The notes beneath the pieces were generated by a model. The model had not been told where the DNA came from. It ran no database searches and saw only the letters and a list, made by a program, of their open reading frames with translations. The position numbers were made by a program, and so were the translations under genes. Of a stretch of DNA of 64,000 nt, positions 8,190 through 16,378 are shown piece by piece; the first letter of the stretch is position 1, and every line of letters begins with the position of its first letter. Source of the stretch: Nocardiopsis terrae (lineage in GTDB: Bacteria > Actinomycetota > Actinomycetes > Streptosporangiales > Streptosporangiaceae); contig NZ_BMXJ01000007.1 of NCBI RefSeq assembly GCF_014651695.1, forward strand, positions 326,509-390,508, written 5' to 3'.

Positions 8190-9134
8190 ATGGCTGAGGT
8201 CCTCGTCCTCGTCGACCACGTCGACGGACAGGTCAAGAAGGTCACCACCGAGCTGCTGACCGCTGCGCGCCGCATCGGCGAGCCCGCCGCGGTGTGGGTC
8301 GGCGAAGGTGCGGAGTCGGGCAAGGCCACGCTGGCCGAGTTCGGCGCCGAGAAGGTCTACGTGGCTCCGGCCGAGGTGAACGACTACGTCGTAGCCCCCA
8401 AGGCCGAGCTGCTCACCAAGCTCGCCCAGGACAAGGGCGCCGCCGCCATCCTCGTCTCGGCCACCGCCGAGAACAAGGAGATCGCCGGTCGTACTGCCGT
8501 GAAGCTGGGCTCCGGTGTGCTCACCGACGTCGTCGACGTCACCGCTGAGCTCGTCACCGAGCACAGCATCTTCGGTGGCGCCACCGTCACCCACGCCCGC
8601 GTGCGGACCGGTGTGCCGATCGTCGCGGTCCGCCCGAACTCGGTCGTCCCGGAGGCCGCCGCCGGCGCCGCCGCCGAGGAGGCCGTCTCGGTCGACATCT
8701 CCGACGCCGCCAAGGGCGCCAAGGTCGTCGAGCGCGTCGTCCAGGAGAAGGGCGCGCGCCCCGAGCTCACCGAGGCCGCCATCGTGGTCTCCGGGGGCCG
8801 CGGTGTGGGCTCCGACGACTTCACGGTCGTCGAGAACCTGGCCGACTCCCTCGGTGCCGCCGTCGGCGCCTCGCGCGCCGTCGTCGACTCCGGCTGGTAC
8901 CCGAACCAGTTCCAGGTCGGCCAGACCGGTAAGACGGTCAGCCCGAACCTGTACGTCGCCCTGGGTATCTCCGGCGCGATCCAGCACCGGGCGGGTATGC
9001 AGACCTCGAAGAACATCCTCGCGGTCAACAAGGACCCCGAGGCCCCGATCTTCGAGCTCGCCGACTTCGGCGTCGTGGGTGACCTGCACACGGTCGCCCC
9101 GCAGCTGACCGAGGAGATCAACAAGCGCAAGTAG
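8190..9134 (+). CDS. etfA: Electron transfer flavoprotein subunit alpha
   Basis: The 314-residue FAD-binding partner of EtfB. The N-terminal domain (MAEVLVLVDHVDG onward) is followed by the C-terminal FAD domain with the ETF-alpha signature: GGRGVGS, ASRAVVDSGW, VGQTGKTVSPNLYVALGISGA and AVNKDPEAPIFELAD are all visible. Length is normal. ETF passes electrons to the quinone pool through ETF-QO or to other acceptors; none of those genes is in the window. The operon ends at a strong terminator. Confidence 0.96.
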   Translation: MAEVLVLVDHVDGQVKKVTTELLTAARRIGEPAAVWVGEGAESGKATLAEFGAEKVYVAPAEVNDYVVAPKAELLTKLAQDKGAAAILVSATAENKEIAGRTAVKLGSGVLTDVVDVTAELVTEHSIFGGATVTHARVRTGVPIVAVRPNSVVPEAAAGAAAEEAVSVDISDAAKGAKVVERVVQEKGARPELTEAAIVVSGGRGVGSDDFTVVENLADSLGAAVGASRAVVDSGWYPNQFQVGQTGKTVSPNLYVALGISGAIQHRAGMQTSKNILAVNKDPEAPIFELADFGVVGDLHTVAPQLTEEINKRK

Positions 9135-9157
9135 TAGCGAGCGCTTCGCGTATCCGA

Positions 9158-9200
9158 GCCAACGCCCGACCGGGGTCCGCCCCGGCCGGGCGTTGGCTTT
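9158..9200 (+). terminator. Rho-independent terminator after etfA
   Basis: GCCAACGCCCG (9158-9168) pairs perfectly with CGGGCGTTGGC (9187-9197), and TTT follows. It is 24 bp downstream of the etfA stop. Confidence 0.8.
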
Positions 9201-9313
9201 CGTGTGTGGAAGGGCAGGTGGTTTGCCCTATGTGAAAGGTTCCGTGTGGTTTTCGCGTGGTGTGTCCGGGTAAGTCCGGCGCACGATGTTCCTGACCGGA
9301 GGAGGTTCGGTCG

Positions 9314-10237
9314 ATGCGGACGACGGTACGGGCCGGGCGGCGCAAGGTGGAGGTCAAGCACGCCGAGAAGCCGCTCTTCGGGCCGGACGGGGCGACCAAG
9401 GCCGACCTCGCCGACTACTACGCCAGGATCGCGCCGCTCATGCTGCCGCTGGTCCGGGACCGGCCCGTCGCGCTGGAGCGCTTCCCGGACGGCATCGACG
9501 ATCCCGGATTCCTGTCCCAGCACCCACCGCACCCCAAGTGGATACGTACGGTGTGGACCTCCTCGGGGCGGATGATGGAGTGCCAGGAGGCGGCCGCGCT
9601 GGTGTGGTGCGCCGACCAGGCCGCCATCACCCTGCACACCTGGTCCTCGCGTACCCCGCGCCTGGGCCTGCCCGACCGGATGGTCCTGGACCTCGACCCG
9701 GTGGGAGAGGGGGAGGACGCCTTCGAGTCCTGCCGGGACGCCGCCTGGAGCGTGCGCGAGGTCCTGACCGAACTCGGGCTGGCCGCGTACGTGATGACCA
9801 CCGGCTCCCGGGGGCTGCACGTCCACTCGCCGCTGCGGCCCGAGGTGGGCGACCTGGAGGTGCGGCGGCTGGCCAAGGCGGTCGCGGACCGGGTCGCGGC
9901 CCGCGCGCCCGAGGAGTGGACCACCCGGGTGCGCAAGGCGGCCAGGCACGGCCGGATGTTCGTCGACTACCTGCGCAACGGGCCCGCCCAGCTCGCGGTC
10001 GCGCCGTACTCGGTCCGGGCCAGGCCCGGGGCTCCGGTGGCCGCCCCGGTGACCTGGGAGGAACTGGACCAGCTCACCTCCTCGCGGGACTTCACCATCG
10101 ACCTGGAACGCCAGGAGTGCCCGTTCGCGGGGATGCGCAGGCACGCGAGGTCGCCGCGCCGGGCGCTGTCCCTGCTCGACCGGGGTGAGGGCGGCGTGGT
10201 GCCGCGCCCCCGTACCAGCCGGGGGGAGGGGGAGTAG
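9314..10237 (+). CDS. LigD-type polymerase/primase domain protein (stand-alone)
   Basis: A 307-residue archaeo-eukaryotic primase-polymerase of the LigD family, associated with Ku-dependent end joining. It shows the metal-binding pair in VLDLDP (Asp126, Asp128), the motif TGSRGLHVH, and the third carboxylate in FVDYLRN (Asp218). These are followed by the hallmark APYSVRARPGAPVAAPVTWEEL region. No ligase or 3'-phosphoesterase domain is attached, so a partner ligase and Ku would have to be encoded elsewhere. GGAGG lies about 9 bp before ATG 9314. Confidence 0.9.
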   Translation: MRTTVRAGRRKVEVKHAEKPLFGPDGATKADLADYYARIAPLMLPLVRDRPVALERFPDGIDDPGFLSQHPPHPKWIRTVWTSSGRMMECQEAAALVWCADQAAITLHTWSSRTPRLGLPDRMVLDLDPVGEGEDAFESCRDAAWSVREVLTELGLAAYVMTTGSRGLHVHSPLRPEVGDLEVRRLAKAVADRVAARAPEEWTTRVRKAARHGRMFVDYLRNGPAQLAVAPYSVRARPGAPVAAPVTWEELDQLTSSRDFTIDLERQECPFAGMRRHARSPRRALSLLDRGEGGVVPRPRTSRGEGE

Positions 10238-10262
10238 GCCGGGCCGACGGCCCCCTTTTCGC

Positions 10263-10322
10263 GGTGATCTTGCTACCAGGGGCAATTTCGGCGCCGAAGT
10301 TGCCCCTGGTAGCAAGATCACC
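10263..10322. repeat. Nearly perfect 60-bp palindrome between convergent genes
   Basis: Arms 10263-10292 and 10293-10322 are reverse complements at 29 of 30 positions, and the odd pair becomes G-U in RNA. There is effectively no loop. It lies between two genes that converge, so it can act as a bidirectional terminator. Its length and perfection also fit a dispersed intergenic palindromic repeat. No T-run follows on either strand. Confidence 0.85.
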
Positions 10323-10359
10323 GAGGGTTGGGGCGGGGGAGACCCGTGCGGGAGCAGGA

Positions 10360-10932
10360 TCATCGGGGTGTCGCGCCGGGCCGCACCAGGGCGTCGTAGG
10401 TCTCGGTGGTGCGCTCCAGCTCGACGTCGAGCCCCCGCGCCCAGGCATCGAGCTCCTCCTGGGCGGCCCGCCCGTCCCGGTCGTCGTCGACCACCAGCTC
10501 CAACTCCAGGAAGGTGCCCGCGCCCTCGACGACGTCGACGCACACCCCCACCGACCCGACGGCCCCGCTGCGGCGGTCCTTGACGATACGCACGAACGGC
10601 TCGTACCCCAGCGCCAACAGCGCACCGTGCGTCTGCTCCCGGTCGGCCACCACGGTCTCGTACTCGATGCACTCCATGGCGTTGCCCAGCGGCGTCTTGG
10701 TGGTGAGGACGTGGGTGTTGTCCTCCGTGCGCAGACGGGCGAACGTGTGCCCGACCTTCCCGTACCCGGGCTCCCACCCTGCCGGGGCATAGGCCTGGTC
10801 GTCCTGGAAGACCGGATCAGCGACCGTCACCCCGGCGGACTTCAACGCCGCCAGCAGGGCCTCCAGGTCACCGGTCCTGTACTTCGCCTCGATCTCCCGC
10901 ACCAGCCGCCCCCAGCGTCTCACCGTGATCAT
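10360..10932 (-). CDS. CYTH domain protein (class IV adenylate cyclase-like)
   Basis: A 190-residue protein with the CYTH fold, a tunnel domain that binds triphosphates. Visible features are REIEAKYR near the N-terminus (the E-x-E-x-K type motif), ARLRTEDNTHVLTTKTPLG, KDRRSGA and the acidic strand GTFLELELVVDDD. Members include class IV adenylate cyclases and inorganic triphosphatases, and sequence alone does not separate them. ATG at 10932 is used. An upstream in-frame extension to 11007 is not supported, and a GTG just before REIEAKYR is a possible later start. Confidence 0.8.
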   Translation of the reverse strand: MITVRRWGRLVREIEAKYRTGDLEALLAALKSAGVTVADPVFQDDQAYAPAGWEPGYGKVGHTFARLRTEDNTHVLTTKTPLGNAMECIEYETVVADREQTHGALLALGYEPFVRIVKDRRSGAVGSVGVCVDVVEGAGTFLELELVVDDDRDGRAAQEELDAWARGLDVELERTTETYDALVRPGATPR

Positions 10933-11085
10933 TCCCGGGGGAGCGTAACCGCGTGCGCTCCCCGTGTCCCGGTTTCGGTGGAACACGGAACGGCCCCGGC
11001 GACCCAAAAGCCCCTCGGGGACCCGCCGTAACCCGGCGGAAGCCCGAGGGCCCGGGGCGCGGGCGACACAGGGGGTCGGGACGGG

Positions 11086-11847
11086 TCAGCGCCTGCGCAG
11101 GACGATCAGCAGGTTCCAGGTGACGACCTCCCGCAGCAGCGGCACGTGCACGACCGGCTTCATCCACGAGGGCAGGTACCGGGGCCGGATGTCGACCACG
11201 TCCACGTCCGAACGCCCCCGCACCCAGCGCAGCATCTCCTTGGCGTACGCCGCGTACATGCTCCGGCCGAAGTCGTTCTTGGGCCGCCGGCCGTGCTTGC
11301 GCGTGAAGCGATCGGCCGCGTAGGACCCGCCCAGGTAGTGCCAGGGAGAGGTCTCATGGCCGCCCCACGGTGAGAGCCACAGGGTGTAGGAGAGGTAGAC
11401 GAGCCCTCCGGGGCGGGTGACCCGGACCATCTCGTCGGCCATCCGGACGCGGTCGGGCACGTGCTCCAGCACGTTGGAGGAGAAGCACACGTCCACGGTC
11501 CCGCTGCGCAGCGGCAGGTCCAGAGCGCTGCCCTGCACGGCCCCCGAGTCGGCCTCGCGGCCGTGCAGGGTCATCTCGTGCGCGTCGGAGTCCACGCACA
11601 GGCAGCGCGCGCCCGCGGCCCGGAGCTCGTCGGCGAAGTAACCGGGACCGCCGCCCACGTCCACCACGAGCTCCCCGGCCAACGGGGTGTAGGACCGCAA
11701 CTGGTCGACCGTGTCGCGGGCCAGCCTGCCGTAGAAGAACGCCGGGTCGGTCTGCTCCCTGCGGAAGGCCGTGAACAGCCCCACGGAGCGGGCGAGGGTG
11801 GCGCGGAAGGGCACCGTGCCGTCGGAGCGGGTGGCGGCCGGGGTCAC
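11086..11847 (-). CDS. SAM-dependent methyltransferase (Rv0224c-like)
   Basis: A 253-residue class I methyltransferase. Motif I is LVVDVGGGPGYF, the acidic ribose-binding residue lies in CLCVDSD, and motif IV-like CFSSNVLEHVPD follows. The segments EQTDPAFFYG, GGHETSPWHYLGG and RKHGRRPKNDFG recall the mycobacterial Rv0224c group as I remember it, whose chromosomal neighbours are also envelope genes. GTG 11847 overlaps the stop of the upstream methyltransferase by 4 bp. The substrate is unknown; a lipid-linked glycan is an inference from context. Confidence 0.82.
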   Translation of the reverse strand: MTPAATRSDGTVPFRATLARSVGLFTAFRREQTDPAFFYGRLARDTVDQLRSYTPLAGELVVDVGGGPGYFADELRAAGARCLCVDSDAHEMTLHGREADSGAVQGSALDLPLRSGTVDVCFSSNVLEHVPDRVRMADEMVRVTRPGGLVYLSYTLWLSPWGGHETSPWHYLGGSYAADRFTRKHGRRPKNDFGRSMYAAYAKEMLRWVRGRSDVDVVDIRPRYLPSWMKPVVHVPLLREVVTWNLLIVLRRR

Positions 11848-12608
11848 TGCGCGCCACCGACCTCGACGTAGTGGCGCAGGTGGCGCCAGTGGTCGCCGCC
11901 CCAGTACTCGTCGGAGGCGGCGATCCGCGACCCGGGCAGCAGCTCGGCGATCCTCCCGGTCCGCAGGGTGTGCATCCGCATCGGCGCCGGGTAGCGCAGG
12001 ATCACCCGCTGGGCCAGGGCCACCAGCGGCCACGGCGCGTACCGGAACACCAGGCCCTTGAAGGTGCGCCGCTCGGACTCGGGCACTCCGACCACCAGGA
12101 CCCCGCCGGGGCGGACCACCCGGGCGAACTCGCGCAGGTAGCCCTCGGCCAGGTCGGTCGGCAGGTGCTGGAGGACGAGGTCGGTGTAGACGAGGTCGAA
12201 GGAGTCGTCCGAGAACGGCGACAGGTCCGGGCGCTCGTTCAGCACGAAGTCGATCCGGCCCCCGGAGCGGTCCAGGCGGCGCGCCTCGTCCAGCATGGGA
12301 GCGGAGATGTCCACACCCACCACCCGGTCGAAGTGCGCGGCCAGGGCGTTGGAGAGCCGCCCCGCCCCGCAGCCGAAGTCCAGGACGCGGCCGCGTCCCG
12401 GCGCCAGCCCGAGCTCGTCCAGACGGGCGATCGCCGGGTCGATGTCGGCGCGGCCGGAGGCGAGGAACTCGTCGTCGTCCCACCCGCCGTCACGCTTGTC
12501 CGGGTCCACGCAGACCGCCCACAGCGGCTCGGTGGAACCCAGCCGGGTCCAGTCGCGGCGAACCTGTTCGAGCCCCACCGGCATCACCCCCACAGTGCTT
12601 GTGACCAC
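11844..12608 (-). CDS. SAM-dependent methyltransferase
   Basis: A class I methyltransferase of 254 residues, or 246 if it starts at ATG 12584. Motif I is VLDFGCGAGRLS, the ribose-binding acid is in VVGVDISAPML, and LVYTDLVLQHLP and VVRPGGVLVVGVPE follow. It is the first gene of a two-gene unit with the methyltransferase at 11086-11847 (4-bp overlap). Its promoter region also faces the membrane protein at 12755 and holds one of the shared 14-bp boxes. The two starts are not resolved by ribosome sites. The substrate cannot be read from sequence. Confidence 0.82.
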   Translation of the reverse strand: MVTSTVGVMPVGLEQVRRDWTRLGSTEPLWAVCVDPDKRDGGWDDDEFLASGRADIDPAIARLDELGLAPGRGRVLDFGCGAGRLSNALAAHFDRVVGVDISAPMLDEARRLDRSGGRIDFVLNERPDLSPFSDDSFDLVYTDLVLQHLPTDLAEGYLREFARVVRPGGVLVVGVPESERRTFKGLVFRYAPWPLVALAQRVILRYPAPMRMHTLRTGRIAELLPGSRIAASDEYWGGDHWRHLRHYVEVGGAQ

Positions 12609-12690
12609 CCGCCGGGCAGCTCCGACTGGAGCTTGTTCCTGTTATGGGCACGCGGGTCATCAGGACCTGCGCCAAGGGTCAGAGAAAAAG

Positions 12691-12704
12691 TGGAACGTGT
12701 TGTA
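12691..12704. promoter_or_regulatory. TnnAACnnGTTnnA operator-like box in a divergent promoter
   Basis: TGGAACGTGTTGTA fits TnnAACnnGTTnnA exactly. That pattern is the published KstR (TetR family) operator form as I remember it. The box lies 83 bp from the methyltransferase start and 51 bp from the start of the membrane protein gene. The same core AACGTGTT recurs twice at 16247-16275. Function is inferred from position and recurrence. Confidence 0.55.
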
Positions 12705-12754
12705 TTCTGGCACCCATTTTCCGGGTTGGCCAACCTACGTCGGGGAGAGTACCC

Positions 12755-14797
12755 ATGTCGCCTGATTCCCCCACAGGGCGCGCGGAGGTCGGCGGAGCCA
12801 CCAGGCTACGCCGACCGGTGGAGGAAGCCGACGACCAGGAGCCCACGTACGGCGACGTGCTGGGCGACTCGATCGCCGCCCTGCGGGGGGTGCTGCGGGA
12901 CCGGGTCCTCCAGGCCGGTCTCCTGATCGTCCTCGCCGCGCTCCTGCTCAAGGTGTACGTGCTCAGCGAGTCCTACTTCGTCGAGGACGACTTCCTCTTC
13001 TTCGCCGGCGCGCGCACCAGCGAACTCGCCCCCGCGTACCTGCTGGAGCTGCACAAGGGCCACTTCATGCCCGGCGGGCTCTTCCTGGTGTACGTCCAGA
13101 CGGCCTTCGGCCCCTACCACTGGGCGTCCGCGGCCGGCACCATGCTGCTCCTCCAGGCGGCGTCGATCCTGGCCTTCCTCCGCCTGCTGTGGGAACTCTT
13201 CGGCCGCCGCTGGGCCCTGCTCGTCCCGCTCACGGTGTACGCGCTGGCGCCCCTGACGATCCCGGTCCTGGGCTGGTGGGCGGCCGCGCTCAACGCCGTC
13301 CCCCTCCAGCTGGCGACCGTGCTGGCGCTGCTGTGGACTGTCCGCTACCTGCGCACCGGGACCCCGCTCTTCGCCTGGTGGGCGGGCGGCGCCGTCGTGT
13401 TCGGGATGCTGTTCTCCGTCAAGGCGCTGTTCCTGCCGGCCCTGGCGCTGGTGTTGGCGGTCGCCTTCCTCTACCCCGGCGGCCTCCTCACGGCGCTGGG
13501 TCACGCCTTCCGGCGGCACCGCACGTACTGGCTGTCGATGGTCGCGATCACCGTCGGCTACCTCCTGCTCTACCTGGTCAGACAGCGCGCCTCGAGCTCG
13601 GGGGAGGGCGCCTCGGTGCCCGAGTCCGAGGTCGTGGTCCAACTGGTGGGGCGAATGCTCGGCGAGGTCTTCCCCACCGGTGCGCTCGGCGGGCCCTTCC
13701 AGTGGGGGCCGATCACCCCGGCCGGCGGTCTGGTGGATCCCCCCGGGGTGGTGCTGATCGGCGCCTGGGCCGTCCTCGTCGCGATCGTGCTCGCCAGTGT
13801 GCGGGTGCGGCGCGCGTCCTGGCGGGCCTGGGCCCTGCTCGCGGGCTACCTGGTTTTCGTCGACGCCCTCCCCACCGTCATCGCCCGCGGGCGGATGTAC
13901 GGCGAGGTCGGCTCGGACCCGCGCTACGTCGCCGACGCCGCCCTGGTCTTCGCCCTCGTCCTGGCGCTGGCCTTCCTGGCGACCCGGGAGGAACGGTCCC
14001 GGGAGTGGGTCGGCAACGCGGGCGAGGAGCGCGGCCGGAGCCGGCTCCAGCTCCTGCGCCACACCCGCGGCGTGTGGGTGGCCGCGACGTCCGTCACGCT
14101 CGTGTACGCGGTTTCGGCGTCCTACTCGACCTACACCTACACCGAGACCCTGAGCGGTGACCGGCAGCGCGAGTACCTGGCGAACGTGCGGGAGTCCCTG
14201 GAGGACGTGCCCGGGGACGCGGGCCTGTACAGCCGTCCGGTCCCCACCGACCTCGTCCTGGAGTGGAACGGGCCCCGCAGGCTCAGCTCCTACGTCCTGG
14301 CCCCGCTGGCCGACCGCGAGGTGGCCGCCCGGATGTACACGCCGGAGGAGTCCGACAGCGCCTACGTCTTCGACGACGACGGGCGCCTGGTGGAGGCCGC
14401 GCCGATCTCCTGGGCCAACGCCTTCCGCCCGGAGGAGGGCGAGGAGTGCATGGAGAGCTGGGACGGCCTGATGTCCTGGAACGTGTGGGAGGTCGGCGGG
14501 GTCGCGCAGGTCGCGACGATCGGCTACACCTCCGAGGAGGACGCCGACCTGGTCGTGGTGGTCGGTGAGCAGGAGGTCCGGACCGAGCTCCCCGCCGCCC
14601 CCGAGGGCGGTTTCTGGTACGTGCCCGTCAGTGAGCGCGACACGAAGTTCACCCTGTTCACCGATGCGGGGAAGACCTGCGTGACCTGGGCTTCGCTGGG
14701 TCAGCTCGCCCCGGCGAGCCAGGTCGCGGAGCAGGAGGCGGCAGCCGGGGAAGGCGCTGAGGAGGACGGGTCGGAGGCCGCCGGCGAGGACGAGTGA
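12755..14797 (+). CDS. Polytopic membrane protein, GT-C glycosyltransferase-like
   Basis: A 680-residue protein with a cytoplasmic N-terminus of about 45 residues, roughly ten membrane segments to residue ~470, and a C-terminal soluble domain of about 200 residues ending in an acidic tail. The first periplasmic loop carries ESYFVEDDFLFF. Acidic EDD motifs at this place are typical of GT-C glycosyltransferases using polyprenyl-phosphate sugars. ATG 12755 follows GGGGAG at good spacing. Context with DPA-synthesis genes suggests sugar transfer to the envelope. The donor and acceptor are unknown, and a non-enzymatic role is possible. Confidence 0.6.
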   Translation: MSPDSPTGRAEVGGATRLRRPVEEADDQEPTYGDVLGDSIAALRGVLRDRVLQAGLLIVLAALLLKVYVLSESYFVEDDFLFFAGARTSELAPAYLLELHKGHFMPGGLFLVYVQTAFGPYHWASAAGTMLLLQAASILAFLRLLWELFGRRWALLVPLTVYALAPLTIPVLGWWAAALNAVPLQLATVLALLWTVRYLRTGTPLFAWWAGGAVVFGMLFSVKALFLPALALVLAVAFLYPGGLLTALGHAFRRHRTYWLSMVAITVGYLLLYLVRQRASSSGEGASVPESEVVVQLVGRMLGEVFPTGALGGPFQWGPITPAGGLVDPPGVVLIGAWAVLVAIVLASVRVRRASWRAWALLAGYLVFVDALPTVIARGRMYGEVGSDPRYVADAALVFALVLALAFLATREERSREWVGNAGEERGRSRLQLLRHTRGVWVAATSVTLVYAVSASYSTYTYTETLSGDRQREYLANVRESLEDVPGDAGLYSRPVPTDLVLEWNGPRRLSSYVLAPLADREVAARMYTPEESDSAYVFDDDGRLVEAAPISWANAFRPEEGEECMESWDGLMSWNVWEVGGVAQVATIGYTSEEDADLVVVVGEQEVRTELPAAPEGGFWYVPVSERDTKFTLFTDAGKTCVTWASLGQLAPASQVAEQEAAAGEGAEEDGSEAAGEDE

Positions 14798-14804
14798 GGC
14801 CCGG

Positions 14805-14828
14805 CCGGGTCCGACCGGTCGGACCCGG
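14805..14828. terminator. Perfect 24-bp palindrome between convergent genes
   Basis: CCGGGTCCGACC is followed directly by its exact reverse complement. It lies 7 bp after the membrane protein stop and 7 bp before the acyltransferase stop, so it fits a bidirectional terminator. Confidence 0.6.
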
Positions 14829-14835
14829 TCACGGC

Positions 14836-16221
14836 TCAGTCCCGGGAGCGGTCCTGCGCGGGCGGCTGCGGGTCCCGTGCGTCCCCTCCGTGCCGCATCC
14901 GGCCGCGCCCGGCACGGGTCCCGGAGGTGAAGAACTCCCGCGACCACCTCCGGCTCGGCTCCTCGACCAGGTGGTGGGTGAGCTTGCCCAGCAGCACGCT
15001 GCCGATCAGCACCGGGACCAGGTCCAGCCAGAACGAGCCGGTGAAGATCTCCTGGCCGGTGAAGTCACGCCACAGGTAGAGGACGACGAACTGCCAGAGG
15101 AACACGCCGTAGCTGATCGGGGCGAAGTACACCATCACCGGGTGCCGCATCAGCCCGTCCAGCCAGGCGCCCTCGGTCCAGGTGGCGAGGGATCGGAGGC
15201 GGCGGCGGGGGCCCTCGGGCGCGGGCGGGGCCAGGGCCACCGGGGCGACGACGAAGAAGGCGAAACCGATGCTCGCGGTCGACTCGACGATCGACATCCA
15301 CAGGTTGCCGGGCTCGAAGAACCTGCCTCCGGCAGCCGGGGTCGCCTCCAGCACGTAGAAAGCAGCGGCGACCGTCCAGCACAGGCCGGGCGCGGTACCG
15401 ACGGTGCGGCAGAACCGGCGGACGGGGCCGTCGGGGCCGCTTTCCCGCCAGGCCCACTCCGAGAGCGTGGCCAGTGCCATCCCGACCGCGAACATGCCCA
15501 TGCAGCGCGGCAGCCAGGAGTGCATGAGTTCGCGGGGCTCCGGATAGTACTGCGGGATCAGGGCCAGGTAGGCCAGCACCGTGACCGCCACCAGCCCGCC
15601 GAGCAGCCTCCGGCCGCGGGCGTCGACCGTCCTACCGCCCTTGGCCCACAGGCCCAGGAACACCGCCAGGAGCGGGAGGGTGACGTAGAAGGCGATCTCC
15701 ACCGACAGGCTCCACATCTGGCCGAGCCCCTCCGGGCCCGGGCCGGCCCAGTGGGGGGCGGTGTTGAACGGGAAGGTCAGGGTGAGGACCTCGAACCAGT
15801 GCCGTGCCGAGGACAGGTGTTCGCCCGCGTACAGGAACAGGGCGACGACGGCCACGACCCAGTAGGAGGGGAAGACGCGCATGAGGCGGCGCCACAGGTA
15901 GGCGCCGGTGTGCGGTCCGCGGGTGCCGTCCAGCGCGGCCCGGGCCCACGGCCGGTACAGCAGCACACCCGAGAGCGCGAAGAACAGGGGCACCGCCAGG
16001 GCCGAGGAGCTGAGCAGCGCCCCCACCGGGCCGGGTGCGAGGGCGTCGCCGGTCTCGGTGGACACGTGCACCACCAGGACCATCAGGCAGGCCAGGGCGC
16101 GCACCCCGTCGAGGGCGTGGTGCCGACCGCTCACCTGCGGAAGCAGGCGCGTCCGGTCGGCGGGGGGTGTCCGAGGGCTGCCGGAGGGGGTGACCTCGGG
16201 CGCGGAGGGAGTGGGCGCCAT
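14836..16221 (-). CDS. Membrane acyltransferase, acyltransferase family 3
   Basis: A 461-residue integral membrane acyltransferase with about ten to eleven hydrophobic segments. The family signature is present: a proposed catalytic histidine in VLVVHVS after HHALDGVRALACLM, RRLMRVFPSYW, and QMWSLSVEIAFY. The C-terminal ~40 residues are charged and cytoplasmic. Such enzymes move acetyl or other acyl groups onto envelope sugars or lipids. It is divergent from the DUF3068 gene, and the region between them has two copies of the shared 14-bp box. It may be the equivalent of mycobacterial Rv0228; this is from memory and unverified. Confidence 0.85.
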   Translation of the reverse strand: MAPTPSAPEVTPSGSPRTPPADRTRLLPQVSGRHHALDGVRALACLMVLVVHVSTETGDALAPGPVGALLSSSALAVPLFFALSGVLLYRPWARAALDGTRGPHTGAYLWRRLMRVFPSYWVVAVVALFLYAGEHLSSARHWFEVLTLTFPFNTAPHWAGPGPEGLGQMWSLSVEIAFYVTLPLLAVFLGLWAKGGRTVDARGRRLLGGLVAVTVLAYLALIPQYYPEPRELMHSWLPRCMGMFAVGMALATLSEWAWRESGPDGPVRRFCRTVGTAPGLCWTVAAAFYVLEATPAAGGRFFEPGNLWMSIVESTASIGFAFFVVAPVALAPPAPEGPRRRLRSLATWTEGAWLDGLMRHPVMVYFAPISYGVFLWQFVVLYLWRDFTGQEIFTGSFWLDLVPVLIGSVLLGKLTHHLVEEPSRRWSREFFTSGTRAGRGRMRHGGDARDPQPPAQDRSRD

Positions 16222-16246
16222 GGGGCCTTCCAGAACGGGAGGGAAC

Positions 16247-16275
16247 CGAAACGTGTTCTACTAGAACGTGTTATA
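16247..16275. promoter_or_regulatory. Two tandem operator-like boxes in a divergent promoter
   Basis: Box 1 is CGAAACGTGTTCTA (16247-16260), missing only the first base of TnnAACnnGTTnnA. Box 2 is TAGAACGTGTTATA (16262-16275), a full match. They are 15 bp apart, about one and a half helical turns. They lie 26 bp from the acyltransferase start and overlap the A/T-rich TTATAAAA, a possible -10 region for the DUF3068 gene. A separate GGAACT-N6-AGTTCC repeat is at 16329-16346. Confidence 0.6.
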
Positions 16276-16378
16276 AAAATTCAGACACGCCCAGGTGACG
16301 TCGTTCACTACTGGGCAGTACTCTACCCGGAACTGAACCTAGTTCCAGCTCTGGACTCTCATCCGCCCAGGAGGGCAC

